Assembly: GCF_900095225.1 (NCBI RefSeq)
Contig: NZ_LT607415.1
Coordinates: 62,001 to 126,000, forward strand
Reading direction: 5' to 3'
DNA from: Pseudomonas sp. UMAB-08
Lineage (GTDB): Bacteria; Pseudomonadota; Gammaproteobacteria; Pseudomonadales; Pseudomonadaceae
DNA length: 64,000 nucleotides
Positions 8,093-17,386 of the stretch are shown piece by piece. How positions within the stretch are numbered: the stretch's first letter is position 1; the number at the start of each line of letters is the position of its first letter. The position numbers and the translations under genes are program-made. The notes beneath the pieces were generated by a model that did not search any database, was not told where the DNA came from, and saw only the letters and a program-made list of their open reading frames with translations.

Positions 8093-8476
8093 ATGAATCC
8101 GATGTTAGCTCTTCGGCAGTATCAGAAGATTGGTGCGCAAGCCCAGACTTCCGAAGCCAGTCCCCACCGTCTCGTGCAAATGCTGATGGAAGGCGGTCTG
8201 GATCGTATCGCTCAAGCCAAAGGTGCGATGGAGCGTAAGGACATTCCTGGCAAGGGTATGTTGATCAGTAAGGCCATCGGCATCGTGGGCGGTTTGCGCG
8301 AAGGTCTGGATCTGGAGAAGTCGGCTGACTCTCTGGGTAATCTGGACAACCTCTACGTCTATATGATGAAGCGCCTGGCAGAAGCCAATATTCACAGCGA
8401 CCCGAAAGCCCTGGACGAAGTCAGTGACTTGCTGGGCACGGTCAAGGATGGCTGGGATGCCATTGCTACCCTATAG
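8093..8476 (+). CDS. fliS: Flagellin export chaperone
   Basis: A 127-residue, nearly all-helical FliS. It binds the C-terminal D0 helix of newly made flagellin in the cytosol, keeps it from polymerising, and delivers it to FlhA for export. The family N-terminus (RQYQKIGAQAQTSEASPHRL) and the LYVYMMKRLAEAN segment are present, and the length is normal. It precedes fliT, 23 bases away, and the pair is separated from fliD by a terminator, with a FliA-like promoter in front. Confidence 0.95.
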   Translation: MNPMLALRQYQKIGAQAQTSEASPHRLVQMLMEGGLDRIAQAKGAMERKDIPGKGMLISKAIGIVGGLREGLDLEKSADSLGNLDNLYVYMMKRLAEANIHSDPKALDEVSDLLGTVKDGWDAIATL

Positions 8477-8499
8477 CGTGCTGTTTTGAGGAGGTCATC

Positions 8500-8796
8500 A
8501 TGAGTGCTGTACTGCAGCGTATCGAAGAAACCCGTGAAGCGTTGGTCGGTGCATTGGCTGAACGCGACTGGGAGGCTATTGGGCAGCTGGATCTGGCTTG
8601 CCGCGCTTGTGTTGACGATGTGATCAGCGAGGTTCCGCTAAACGAAACCGAAGTGAGAGGCAATCTGGAGCGATTGTTGGGGGTATATCGACAGCTGATT
8701 GAGGTTGCTACGGGTGAGCGTCAAGCAATCGTCGATGAGATGACGCAGATCCAGCAAGCGAAAACCGCAGCAAAGGTTTACCATCTGTTCGGTTGA
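8500..8796 (+). CDS. fliT: FliT-like flagellar chaperone
   Basis: A 98-residue all-helical protein directly after fliS. Position, size and heptad-like pattern fit the FliT family, which holds FliD for export. In Pseudomonas this place is filled by divergent FliT-like proteins (called FleP or orf in older maps). GAGG eleven bases upstream serves as ribosome site. Sequence conservation in this family is low, so the call rests mainly on context. Confidence 0.75.
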   Translation: MSAVLQRIEETREALVGALAERDWEAIGQLDLACRACVDDVISEVPLNETEVRGNLERLLGVYRQLIEVATGERQAIVDEMTQIQQAKTAAKVYHLFG

Positions 8797-8850
8797 CGCT
8801 TGGTTGATCGAAAAAATATATTCGCCATAAATTTGACTGTGCGCGGATTT

Positions 8851-8879
8851 TTGACTTAACTAGTGCGGTTTACTATTTT
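8851..8879 (+). promoter_or_regulatory. Sigma-70-like promoter of fleQ
   Basis: TTGACT at 8851-8856 and TATTTT at 8874-8879, separated by 17 bases, about 90 bases before fleQ. FleQ heads the flagellar cascade, so a housekeeping promoter is expected; in P. aeruginosa fleQ transcription is sigma-70 dependent. Confidence 0.55.
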
Positions 8880-8967
8880 CTGACGTCTAAATCGCCATAT
8901 GGGTCGTAGACGCCAAGCTTGCCCCCATTTCATGGGCATTGAGTTTGACTAGGGAAGTTGCTATTGC

Positions 8968-10443
8968 ATGTGGCGTGAAATCAAGATTCTGCTGATTGAT
9001 GACGATAGCCTGCGCCGCCGCGATATGGCGGTCATTTTAAATTTTCTTGGCGAAGAAAATTTGTCCTGCTCAAGCCTTGATTGGCAGCAGGTCGTCGGTT
9101 CTTTGACCTCTACTCGAGAAGTGCTTTGCGTGCTGGTGGGCGAAGTGAGCGCTCCGGGTACTCTTCAAGGACTGCTTAAGACCATCGCTGCCTGGGATGA
9201 GTTCCTTCCTGTCATGTTAATGGGAGAATTTTCTTCCGCCGACCTGCCAGATGACTTGCGCCGTCGTGTGCTGTCGTCTCTGGAAATGCCGCCCAGCTAC
9301 AGCAAACTGCTCGATTCCCTACACCGTGCCCAGGTTTATCGTGAAATGTACGATCATGCCCGTGAGCGTGGTCGTCATCGTGAACCGAACCTGTTTCGCA
9401 GCCTGGTGGGTACCAGTCGCGCGATTCAGCATGTTCGGCAAATGATGCAGCAGGTTGCCGACACTGATGCCAGCGTGCTGATCCTCGGCGAGTCCGGTAC
9501 TGGTAAGGAAGTGGTCGCGCGCAATCTGCACTATCACTCCAAGCGTCGCGATGCGCCGTTCGTTCCCGTCAACTGCGGTGCAATACCCGCCGAGCTGCTG
9601 GAAAGCGAACTGTTCGGCCATGAGAAGGGCGCGTTTACCGGGGCGATCACCAGTCGTGCCGGGCGCTTTGAGCTGGCCAATGGCGGCACCTTGTTCCTCG
9701 ACGAAATTGGCGACATGCCGCTGCCTATGCAGGTCAAGCTGTTGCGTGTGCTGCAAGAGCGCACCTTCGAGCGGGTCGGCAGCAACAAAACGCAGAGCGT
9801 CGATGTGCGAATCATTGCGGCGACGCACAAGAATCTCGAGCACATGATCGAGATTGGTACGTTCCGTGAAGACCTCTATTACCGTTTGAATGTATTCCCG
9901 ATCGAAATGGCCCCGTTGCGCGAGCGTGTCGAAGACATTCCGCTGCTGATGAACGAATTGATTTCGCGTATGGAGCACGAAAAGCGTGGCTCGATCCGTT
10001 TCAACTCGGCGGCCATCATGTCGCTTTGTCGTCACGCCTGGCCGGGCAATGTTCGTGAGCTGGCCAATCTGGTCGAGCGCATGGCGATCATGCATCCCTA
10101 TGGGGTGATCGGCGTCGTCGAGTTGCCGAAAAAATTCCGTTACGTCGACGATGAAGACGAGCAGCTGGTTGATAGCTTTCGCACTGACCTGGAAGAGCGG
10201 GTCGCTATCAACGGTCACACGCCCAACTTTGCTTCCAGCGCCTTGTTGCCACCTGAAGGTCTTGATCTCAAGGACTATCTGGGTGGGTTGGAGCAGGGCC
10301 TGATTCAGCAGGCATTGGACGATGCTGGCGGCATTGTGGCGCGCGCGGCTGAGCGTTTGCGTATTCGCCGTACAACGCTGGTGGAAAAAATGCGCAAATA
10401 CGGCATGAGCCGGCGTGATGGGGATGAACAGGCGGAGGATTGA
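8968..10443 (+). CDS. fleQ: Flagellar master regulator, sigma-54 activator
   Basis: A 491-residue enhancer-binding protein that, with RpoN, switches on early flagellar genes; it also binds cyclic-di-GMP and controls exopolysaccharide genes. The N-terminal receiver-like domain (1-120) is degenerate: the DDD near residue 12 is kept, but the usual phospho-acceptor strand reads VLCVLVGE, with no Asp. The AAA+ domain has Walker A GESGTGKE (174-181), the sigma-54-contacting GAFTGA loop (221-226) and Walker B LFLDEIG. A Fis-type helix-turn-helix ends the protein ([18 protein letters not shown]). It is monocistronic: its own promoter lies upstream and a terminator downstream. FleN, its antagonist, is encoded at 32476. 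Confidence 0.97.
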   Translation: MWREIKILLIDDDSLRRRDMAVILNFLGEENLSCSSLDWQQVVGSLTSTREVLCVLVGEVSAPGTLQGLLKTIAAWDEFLPVMLMGEFSSADLPDDLRRRVLSSLEMPPSYSKLLDSLHRAQVYREMYDHARERGRHREPNLFRSLVGTSRAIQHVRQMMQQVADTDASVLILGESGTGKEVVARNLHYHSKRRDAPFVPVNCGAIPAELLESELFGHEKGAFTGAITSRAGRFELANGGTLFLDEIGDMPLPMQVKLLRVLQERTFERVGSNKTQSVDVRIIAATHKNLEHMIEIGTFREDLYYRLNVFPIEMAPLRERVEDIPLLMNELISRMEHEKRGSIRFNSAAIMSLCRHAWPGNVRELANLVERMAIMHPYGVIGVVELPKKFRYVDDEDEQLVDSFRTDLEERVAINGHTPNFASSALLPPEGLDLKDYLGGLEQGLIQQALDDAGGIVARAAERLRIRRTTLVEKMRKYGMSRRDGDEQAED

Positions 10444-10471
10444 CGCTTCTATTCTTCTCGGATAATCAAAC

Positions 10472-10496
10472 CCCTGATAAATCAGGGTTTTTTTTT
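10472..10496 (+). terminator. Rho-independent terminator after fleQ
   Basis: CCCTGA-TAAA-TCAGGG (10472-10487) followed by nine T (10488-10496). The last T touches the sigma-54 promoter of fleS, so the terminator and the next promoter are packed end to end. Confidence 0.85.
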
Positions 10497-10512
10497 AGGC
10501 ACGGGTATTGCT
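10496..10512 (+). promoter_or_regulatory. Sigma-54 promoter of fleSR
   Basis: TAGGCACG-GGTA-TTGCT: the -24 GG is at 10498-10499 and the -12 GC at 10510-10511, the required distance. One base differs from the consensus. fleSR is known to need RpoN and FleQ in P. aeruginosa. Confidence 0.85.
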
Positions 10513-10564
10513 ATGTCTCTTTATACATACCGTTTAATGACGGTTCGCCATGCGAGAGACCACT

Positions 10565-11782
10565 ATGCCCCAGGCCGCCCAGATGTCTTCTGCCCTTTCT
10601 TCTTATGAGGCGCAGCCGTCCCTCGAGCCGGAAAACCGGACCGGGCTTGAGCAGGCGTTCTCGCGGTTCGATCAGATGTCGAGCCAGTTGAGTGACTCCT
10701 ACAGCTTGCTTGAAGCACGGGTGACGGAGCTCAAGGGGGAACTGGCAGTCGTCAGTGCTCAGCGAATGCAGGAATTGGCGGAAAAAGAACGTCTGGCTAA
10801 CCGCCTGCAAAACTTGCTCATGCTGTTGCCCGGTGGGGTCATTGTCATGGACGGTCAGGGCGTGGTGCGTGAGGCCAACCCTGCGGCGTGCGACCTGTTG
10901 GGTGAGCCACTGCTGGGCATGCTCTGGCGGCAGGTGATCAGCCGGTGTTTCGCGCCGCGCGAAGATGATGGTCACGAAGTGTCTCTCAAGGATGGGCGAC
11001 GCCTGTCCATTGCCACGCGTTCACTGGATACGGAGCCGGGGCAGTTGGTGCTGCTCAATGACTTGACCGAAACCCGTCACCTGCAGGGCCAGCTTGCTCG
11101 TCACGAGCGCCTGTCTTCGCTGGGTCGGATGGTCACCTCGCTGGCTCATCAGATTCGTACGCCCCTGTCCGCAGCCCTGATCTATGCCAGCCATTTGGCC
11201 GAGCAGGAGTTGCCGGTGGCGACTCAGCAACGTTTTGCCGGACGCTTGAAAGAGCGTTTGCACGAGCTTGAGCATCAGGTGCGCGACATGTTGGTCTTTG
11301 CGCGTGGCGAGTTGCCGATGACCGATCGTCTTGCACCCGACCTATTGTTCCAGGCCTTGCAGGCGGCGGCGCAAACCCATGTGCAGGGTCTATCGGTACG
11401 TTGGCAGTGCGACAGCCGCGAAGGCGCGTTGTTGTGTAATCGCGACACGCTGGTGGGCGCGCTGCTTAATTTGATTGAGAACGCGGTGCAGGCCAGCGCA
11501 GGAAAAACGCGCTTGAAAATCCATCTCTACAGCCGCGATAACACGGTGCGTTTATGCATCAGTGACAACGGCAGCGGGATCGACGCCTCGGCACTGGCGC
11601 GCATCGGCGAGCCTTTCTTTACCACCAAGTCTACCGGCACCGGTCTGGGGTTGGCGGTGGTCAATGCAGTCACCCGTGCACACCAGGGGCAACTGCAATT
11701 TCGCTCTCGTCCCGGTCGTGGCACGTGCGCGATTGTTACCTTGCCTTTGATTCCGGGTACCCGTGACGCGGGAGTCAACTGA
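10565..11782 (+). CDS. fleS: Sensor histidine kinase of the flagellar cascade
   Basis: A 405-residue cytosolic sensor kinase that phosphorylates FleR and so activates the middle flagellar genes. There is no membrane segment. A coiled-coil lead (about 30-80) is followed by a PAS domain (about 85-175), the HisKA box with His195 in LAHQIRTPLSAAL, and the ATP-binding domain with N, G1 (SDNGSGID) and G2 (TGTGLGLAVV) boxes. ATG at 10565 (MPQAAQMSS) is preferred over 10550 because GAGAG lies just before it. It overlaps fleR by one base (TGATG). Confidence 0.95.
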   Translation: MPQAAQMSSALSSYEAQPSLEPENRTGLEQAFSRFDQMSSQLSDSYSLLEARVTELKGELAVVSAQRMQELAEKERLANRLQNLLMLLPGGVIVMDGQGVVREANPAACDLLGEPLLGMLWRQVISRCFAPREDDGHEVSLKDGRRLSIATRSLDTEPGQLVLLNDLTETRHLQGQLARHERLSSLGRMVTSLAHQIRTPLSAALIYASHLAEQELPVATQQRFAGRLKERLHELEHQVRDMLVFARGELPMTDRLAPDLLFQALQAAAQTHVQGLSVRWQCDSREGALLCNRDTLVGALLNLIENAVQASAGKTRLKIHLYSRDNTVRLCISDNGSGIDASALARIGEPFFTTKSTGTGLGLAVVNAVTRAHQGQLQFRSRPGRGTCAIVTLPLIPGTRDAGVN

Positions 11783-13227
11783 TGGCGATCAAGGTTTTGC
11801 TGGTCGAGGATGACCCTTCACTGCGTGAGGCGCTGGGTGAAACCTTGATGTTGGCCGGGCACGACTTCCGTGCCGTCGGTTCGGCTGAAGAGGCGCTTGA
11901 GGCCGTGGCTGAGGAGTCCTTCAGTCTGGTGGTGAGCGACGTCAACATGCCTGGCATGGATGGTCATCAATTGTTGAGCGTGTTGCGCAGCCGTCATGCG
12001 CAATTGCCTGTGTTGTTGATGACCGCGCACGGCGCGGTCGAGCGTGCGGTGGATGCGATGCGTCAGGGCGCCGCGGATTATCTGGTCAAGCCTTTCGAGC
12101 CCAAGGCATTGATGGAGTTGGTAGCACGGCACGCACTGGGTCGCCCCGGACCTGCTGACAGCGAGGGGCCGGTGGCTTTCGAGCCGGCCAGCGCGCAATT
12201 GCTGGATCTGGCCGCTCGAGTGGCCAGAAGCGATTCGACGGTGCTGATTTCCGGTGAGTCCGGTACAGGCAAGGAGGTGTTGGCGCGTTTTATTCACCAG
12301 CAGTCTACTCGGGCTAACAAACCGTTCATTGCGATCAATTGCGCCGCGATCCCGGACAACATGCTTGAAGCGACGTTGTTCGGTCATGAGAAAGGATCGT
12401 TTACCGGTGCCATCGCGGCGCAGGCGGGCAAGTTTGAACAGGCGGATGGCGGCACCATTCTGCTGGATGAGATTTCTGAAATGCCCCTCGGTCTGCAAGC
12501 CAAATTGCTGCGTGTGCTTCAGGAGCGGGAAGTGGAGCGGGTGGGCGGGCGTAAGCCCATCGTCTTGGATATTCGTGTGCTGGCAACCACCAACCGCGAT
12601 CTGGCCGCAGAAGTGGCGGCAGGGCGTTTTCGCGAAGATCTTTATTATCGGATTTCGGTGTTTCCGCTGGCTTGGCGACCACTGCGTGAGCGGACTGCCG
12701 ATATTCTGCCGCTGGCCGAGCGGTTGCTGTCCAAGCACGTCAATAAAATGAAACATGCCGCCGTACGATTGTCGGCGGACGCGCAAGCCTGTCTGGTCGG
12801 CTACCCGTGGCCAGGCAATGTCCGCGAGCTGGATAACGCGATTCAGCGGGCATTGATCCTGCAGCAAGGTGGGGTGGTTCAGGCACAGGATTTCTGTCTG
12901 GCGGGCCCGGTAACGGCTTCGCCAGTGCCGGCGTTGGGCGTTCCGACGCAGCCACGGGTAGTCGCGCCGGCACCGATGCCTTCAGTGTCAGTGCCTCCCG
13001 TCGATGGCGTGGCGTCACACAACCAGATCGGCGAATCTGCCGGGGCGCTGGGTGATGACTTGCGGCGTCGCGAGTTCCAGATAATCATCGACACCCTGCG
13101 CGCTGAGCACGGCCGCCGCAAAGAAGCGGCGGAACGCTTGGGTATCAGTCCTCGGACCTTGCGCTACAAACTGGCGCAAATGCGCGATGCAGGGATGGAT
13201 GTTGAAGCGTCTCTATTCGCTACTTGA
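11782..13227 (+). CDS. fleR: Response regulator, sigma-54 activator of middle flagellar genes
   Basis: A 481-residue NtrC-type regulator, partner of FleS. The receiver domain carries acidic EDD at 9-11 and the phospho-acceptor Asp53 in VSDVNMPGMDG. The AAA+ domain has Walker A GESGTGKE and Walker B LLDEIS. The sigma-54 loop reads GSFTGA (205-210) rather than the usual GAFTGA, an Ala-to-Ser change at its second position. A Pro/Val-rich linker (about 375-415) leads to the Fis-type helix-turn-helix (KEAAERLGISPRTLRYKLAQ). Targets probably include the fliE, fliK, fliL and flhA promoters here, by analogy with P. aeruginosa class III genes. Confidence 0.96.
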   Translation: MAIKVLLVEDDPSLREALGETLMLAGHDFRAVGSAEEALEAVAEESFSLVVSDVNMPGMDGHQLLSVLRSRHAQLPVLLMTAHGAVERAVDAMRQGAADYLVKPFEPKALMELVARHALGRPGPADSEGPVAFEPASAQLLDLAARVARSDSTVLISGESGTGKEVLARFIHQQSTRANKPFIAINCAAIPDNMLEATLFGHEKGSFTGAIAAQAGKFEQADGGTILLDEISEMPLGLQAKLLRVLQEREVERVGGRKPIVLDIRVLATTNRDLAAEVAAGRFREDLYYRISVFPLAWRPLRERTADILPLAERLLSKHVNKMKHAAVRLSADAQACLVGYPWPGNVRELDNAIQRALILQQGGVVQAQDFCLAGPVTASPVPALGVPTQPRVVAPAPMPSVSVPPVDGVASHNQIGESAGALGDDLRRREFQIIIDTLRAEHGRRKEAAERLGISPRTLRYKLAQMRDAGMDVEASLFAT

Positions 13228-13338
13228 TGCCGTGTGGTGTATAAGGCGCACCGCATCACGCTATTCGCAGGCTGGCGCGTGTTCCTACAGACTTCATACT
13301 ATTGGATGTGCAGGTTGCGGCTAAAGGCCATCACTTGG

Positions 13339-13355
13339 CTGGCACTCTTGTTGCT
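13339..13355 (+). promoter_or_regulatory. Sigma-54 promoter of the fliE operon
   Basis: TGGCAC-TCTTG-TTGCT with -24 GG at 13341-13342 and -12 GC at 13353-13354, a full consensus match. It drives fliE-fliF-fliG-fliH-fliI-fliJ, 62 bases before fliE. Confidence 0.9.
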
Positions 13356-13416
13356 TTGTCATATATAACCGCGTAATGAGTGTCAAAAATCTGCGGCCCC
13401 TAGTGAGAGAAACGTC

Positions 13417-13743
13417 ATGAGCCAAGGTGTTGAATTTAATCGCTTGATGTTAGACATGCGCTCCATGCAAATGGACGCCATGGCTATGCCAAAAGCAATA
13501 AGCACCCCGGAAATCGGCGCCAGCAGCTTTGCCGATATGCTTGGCCAGGCCGTCAACAAGGTCAACGATACTCAGCAAGCCTCTAATCAATTGTCGAATG
13601 CGTTCGAAATCGGCAAAAGCGGCGTTGACCTCACTGACGTGATGATCTCCTCGCAGAAAGCGAGCGTCTCGTTCCAGGCGTTGACCCAGGTCCGCAATAA
13701 ACTGGTTCAAGCGTATCAAGACATCATGCAGATGCCGGTTTAA
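13417..13743 (+). CDS. fliE: Flagellar hook-basal body complex protein FliE
   Basis: A 108-residue small rod/junction protein that links the MS ring (FliF) to the proximal rod and is the first substrate of the export gate. The conserved C-terminal helix is present ([20 protein letters not shown] then [14 protein letters not shown]). Length is typical. First gene of a sigma-54 operon, 14 bases before fliF. Confidence 0.96.
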   Translation: MSQGVEFNRLMLDMRSMQMDAMAMPKAISTPEIGASSFADMLGQAVNKVNDTQQASNQLSNAFEIGKSGVDLTDVMISSQKASVSFQALTQVRNKLVQAYQDIMQMPV

Positions 13744-13757
13744 GGACGTATTGAGTC

Positions 13758-15542
13758 ATGGCTGAAGCAGTCACCGATAACGTGCCGGCCAAATCGGGTG
13801 CCCCTCAAGGTAAGCCGCCGTTGTTTGGTTTGTCCTTTCTGGAAAATCTCTCCGAGATGACCATGTTGCGTCAGGTTGGCCTTATGGTCGGTCTGGCAGC
13901 GAGCGTGGCGATTGGTTTTGCCGTGGTGCTCTGGTCCCAGCAGCCTGATTATCGGCCGCTGTACGGCAGTCTGGCCGGTATGGACGCCAAGCAGGTCATG
14001 GACACGCTGGCGGCTGCTGATATCCCTTACACCGTCGAGCCGAATTCTGGCGCCTTGCTGGTCAAGGCCGATGACTTGCAGCGTGCACGGATCAAACTGG
14101 CTGGCGCGGGCGTAGCGCCAGGCGACGGCAACATCGGCTTCGAAATTCTCGACAAGGACCAGGGCCTGGGTACCAGCCAGTTCATGGAGGCCACGCGCTA
14201 TCGTCGCGGGCTTGAAGGCGAGCTTGCCCGGACCATCTCCAGCCTCAATAACGTCAAGGGTGCACGCGTGCACCTGGCGATCCCGAAAAGTTCGGTGTTC
14301 GTGCGTGACGAGCGTAAGCCGAGCGCTTCGGTACTGATCGAGTTGTACGCCGGCCGCTCATTGGAGCCGGGCCAGGTCATGGCGATTATCAACCTAGTGG
14401 CAACGGCGGTTCCCGAGCTGAGCAAGTCGCAGATTACCGTGGTCGACCAGAAGGGCACGTTGCTGTCCGACCAGACTGAAAACTCCGAATTGACCATGGC
14501 CGGCAAGCAATTTGATTACAGCCGCCGCATGGAGAACATGCTCACCCAACGTGTACAGAACATCCTCCAGCCGATTCTGGGTAATGATCGCTACAAGGCC
14601 GAAGTCTCGGCCGATGTGGATTTCAGTGCCGTTGAGTCGACAGCTGAAAGCTTCAACCCTGATCAACCTGCGTTGCGCAGCGAACAGTCGGTCGACGAAC
14701 AGCGTTCGTCCGGTGGTGGTCCGCAGGGCGTTCCGGGCGCGCTGAGCAATCAGCCGCCTGGTCCGGCCAGCGCGCCTCAGCAGGCGGGTGCGGGTGCTGC
14801 GGCCGCAGGCTCCATACAGCCGGGTCAACCGCTGCTTGACGCAAATGGTCAGCAGATCATGGACCCGACGACCGGTCAGCCGATGCTGGCACCTTATCCA
14901 GCGGACAAGCGTAAGCAGTCGACCAAGAACTTTGAGCTGGACCGTTCCATCAGCCACACCAAGCAGCAGCAGGGGCGGGTGAACCGCTTGTCTGTGGCGG
15001 TGGTGGTGGATGATCGGGTTAAAGTCGATCCCAAGACAGGCGAGACAAGTCTCACGCCTTGGAACGCCGACGAACTGGCGCGTTTCACCCGGCTGGTGCA
15101 GGACGCAGTTGGGTTCAATGCCAGTCGCGGCGACAGCGTCAGCGTGGTCAACGTGCCATTCTCTACCGATCGTGGCGAAGTAATTCCTGATATTCCGTTC
15201 TATTCCCATCCGTGGTTCTGGGACATCGTCAAACAAGTGCTGGGTGTGTTGTTCATCCTGGTGCTGGTGTTCGGTGTTCTGCGGCCGGTGCTCAACAACA
15301 TTACCAGTGGCAAGAACCGGCAACTGGTTGGCGCCGATGGTGATGCCGAACTCGGTGGCATGGGCGGTCTGGGCGGCGAACTGTCCAATGATCGTGTCAG
15401 CCTTGGCGGGCCGCAAAGTATTTTGCTGCCTAGCCCAAGCGAGGGTTATGACGCACAGTTGAACGCAATCAAGAGCCTGGTGGCTGAAGATCCAGGTCGT
15501 GTGGCTCAGGTCGTGAGAGAGTGGATTAACGCAGATGAGTGA
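13758..15542 (+). CDS. fliF: Flagellar MS-ring protein
   Basis: A 594-residue ring protein in the inner membrane, the scaffold on which the basal body assembles. Membrane segments lie near residues 37-57 (VGLMVGLAASVAIGFAVVLW) and 487-507 (VKQVLGVLFILVLVFGVLRP). Ring-building motifs and a Gly/Pro/Gln-rich linker (about 310-375) lie in the periplasm. The C-terminal cytosolic tail (about 560-594) binds FliG. Its stop overlaps the fliG start by eight bases, indicating coupled synthesis of the two partners. Confidence 0.97.
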   Translation: MAEAVTDNVPAKSGAPQGKPPLFGLSFLENLSEMTMLRQVGLMVGLAASVAIGFAVVLWSQQPDYRPLYGSLAGMDAKQVMDTLAAADIPYTVEPNSGALLVKADDLQRARIKLAGAGVAPGDGNIGFEILDKDQGLGTSQFMEATRYRRGLEGELARTISSLNNVKGARVHLAIPKSSVFVRDERKPSASVLIELYAGRSLEPGQVMAIINLVATAVPELSKSQITVVDQKGTLLSDQTENSELTMAGKQFDYSRRMENMLTQRVQNILQPILGNDRYKAEVSADVDFSAVESTAESFNPDQPALRSEQSVDEQRSSGGGPQGVPGALSNQPPGPASAPQQAGAGAAAAGSIQPGQPLLDANGQQIMDPTTGQPMLAPYPADKRKQSTKNFELDRSISHTKQQQGRVNRLSVAVVVDDRVKVDPKTGETSLTPWNADELARFTRLVQDAVGFNASRGDSVSVVNVPFSTDRGEVIPDIPFYSHPWFWDIVKQVLGVLFILVLVFGVLRPVLNNITSGKNRQLVGADGDAELGGMGGLGGELSNDRVSLGGPQSILLPSPSEGYDAQLNAIKSLVAEDPGRVAQVVREWINADE

Positions 15543-16554
15543 CAATCGAGCGCTTACCGCCAAGATGACCAAGGTCGACAAGGCTGCCATTCTCTTGCTC
15601 TCCCTCGGTGAAACCGATGCCGCTCAGGTGCTCCGGCACATGGGGCCTAAAGAGGTTCAGCGGGTCGGTGTCGCCATGGCGCAAATGCGCAATGTGCACC
15701 GCGAGGAAGTCGAGCAGGTGATGAGCGAGTTCGTCGAGATCGTCGGCGACCAGACAAGTCTCGGCGTAGGCTCCGATGGTTATATCCGCAAAATGCTGAC
15801 CCAGGCCTTGGGCGAAGACAAAGCCAACGGCCTCATCGACCGGATCTTGCTGGGGGGTAATACCAGTGGTCTGGACAGCCTGAAATGGATGGAGCCTCGG
15901 GCGGTTGCGGATGTGATCCGCTATGAACACCCGCAAATTCAGGCCATCGTTGTGGCTTATCTCGACCCGGATCAGGCTGGTGAAGTGCTTGGTCATTTCG
16001 ATCACAAGGTACGTCTGGATATCATTCTGCGTGTCTCCTCGCTCAACACCGTGCAGCCGGCGGCGTTGAAAGAGCTGAACCAGATTTTGGAAAAGCAGTT
16101 CTCCGGCAATTCCAACACATCGCGCACCACCTTGGGCGGCATCAAGCGTGCGGCCGATATTATGAACTTCCTCGACAGCTCCATCGAAGGCCAGTTGATG
16201 GACTCGATCCGCGAAGTCGATGGGGACCTGTCTGGTCAGATCGAAGACCTCATGTTCGTGTTCAACAACCTTTCCGATGTCGACGACCGTGGTATTCAGG
16301 CGTTGCTGCGCGAAGTGTCTTCCGATGTGCTGGTGTTGGCGCTCAAGGGCTCCGACGAAGCGATCAAGGAAAAAATCTTCAAGAACATGTCCAAACGTGC
16401 TGCCGAATTGTTGCGCGACGACCTCGAGGCCAAAGGCCCGGTGCGCGTCAGCGATGTGGAAACCGCGCAGAAAGAAATCCTCACTATTGCTCGCCGTATG
16501 GCCGAAGCCGGAGAAATCGTTCTCGGTGGCAAGGGCGGCGAAGAGATGATCTGA
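15535..16554 (+). CDS. fliG: Flagellar motor switch protein FliG
   Basis: A 339-residue C-ring protein that contacts the stator and turns ion flow into rotation. N-terminal domain binds FliF (KAAILLLSLGETDAAQVLRH), the middle and C-terminal armadillo-type domains hold the EHPQ motif (YEHPQIQA) used for FliM binding and the charged torque helix (DVLVLALKGSDEAIKEKIF with MSKRAAELLRDDL). Length normal. Overlaps fliF by eight bases and is followed 10 bases later by fliH. Confidence 0.98.
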   Translation: MSDNRALTAKMTKVDKAAILLLSLGETDAAQVLRHMGPKEVQRVGVAMAQMRNVHREEVEQVMSEFVEIVGDQTSLGVGSDGYIRKMLTQALGEDKANGLIDRILLGGNTSGLDSLKWMEPRAVADVIRYEHPQIQAIVVAYLDPDQAGEVLGHFDHKVRLDIILRVSSLNTVQPAALKELNQILEKQFSGNSNTSRTTLGGIKRAADIMNFLDSSIEGQLMDSIREVDGDLSGQIEDLMFVFNNLSDVDDRGIQALLREVSSDVLVLALKGSDEAIKEKIFKNMSKRAAELLRDDLEAKGPVRVSDVETAQKEILTIARRMAEAGEIVLGGKGGEEMI

Positions 16555-16564
16555 GGATCACTAC

Positions 16565-17386
16565 ATGTTTAGCTCCAACAAAGAGCCGCCCAGCGATCTG
16601 ATCCGCGCCAAGGATGTCGGCGGCTTTGATGTGTGGTCGTTGCCCAGTTTCGACCCGCACCGTGAAGCGCCGCCAGAGCCTGAACCGGTTGAGGCAGAGC
16701 CGGCGGAGATGGAAGAAGTGCCTCTGGACGAAGTCCAGCCGCTGACCCTTGAAGAGCTGGAAGGCATTCGTCAGGAAGCCTACAACGAAGGTTTTGCCAC
16801 GGGTGAGAAAGAGGGTTTTCACAGCACCCAGCTCAAGGTCCGGCAAGAGGCCGACGTAGCCTTGAGCGCCAAGCTTGCGAGCCTTGAACAATTGATGGTC
16901 CACCTGTTCGAGCCTATCGCCGAGCAGGACACGCAGATTGAAAAGTCGCTGGTCGAACTGGTAGGGCACATTACCCGGCAAGTCATTCAGCGCGAGTTGA
17001 CCACTGACTCCAGTCATATCGGTCAGGTATTGCGCGACGCCTTGAAGCTGTTGCCAATGGGCGCGCAGAACGTACGCATCTTCATCAATCCTCAGGATTT
17101 CGCCCAGGTCAAAGCCCTGCGTGAACGCCATGAAGAAACCTGGCGCATCGTCGAAGACGATACCCTTCAGGCAGGTGGTTGCCGGGTCGAAACCGAGCAC
17201 AGCCGGATCGACGCGACCATCGAAACCCGTATCTCGCAAGCGTTGGCGAAAATGTTCGATCAGCTGCACGATCAGGCTTTGCACCCTGCGCCTGCGGACA
17301 TGAGCCTCGATCTGGATACCGTCGTCGACGCCCCCGTCATTGCAGATGACGCCTCTCCTGAAAAAGCAGACCCAGATGCGCCTTGA
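16565..17386 (+). CDS. fliH: Flagellar assembly protein FliH (ATPase regulator)
   Basis: A 273-residue stator of the export ATPase that holds FliI inactive and links it to the C-ring through FliN. The N-terminal ~60 residues are Pro/Glu-rich and probably disordered. A coiled-coil middle follows (about 70-140, with GYxxGxxxG-like spacing in [12 protein letters not shown]), then a V-ATPase-E-like C-terminal domain. It ends inside fliI, overlapping it by 11 bases. Confidence 0.94.
   Translation: MFSSNKEPPSDLIRAKDVGGFDVWSLPSFDPHREAPPEPEPVEAEPAEMEEVPLDEVQPLTLEELEGIRQEAYNEGFATGEKEGFHSTQLKVRQEADVALSAKLASLEQLMVHLFEPIAEQDTQIEKSLVELVGHITRQVIQRELTTDSSHIGQVLRDALKLLPMGAQNVRIFINPQDFAQVKALRERHEETWRIVEDDTLQAGGCRVETEHSRIDATIETRISQALAKMFDQLHDQALHPAPADMSLDLDTVVDAPVIADDASPEKADPDAP

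Noticed and set aside
11818..12867. Minus-strand open frame of 349 codons opposite fleR
   Set aside because: Antisense shadow of a conserved AAA+ domain; no independent signal.
14394..15590. Minus-strand open frame of 398 codons opposite fliF
   Set aside because: Shadow of fliF; rich in His/Arg/Leu as typical for antisense frames of GC-rich genes, no ribosome site or family motif.
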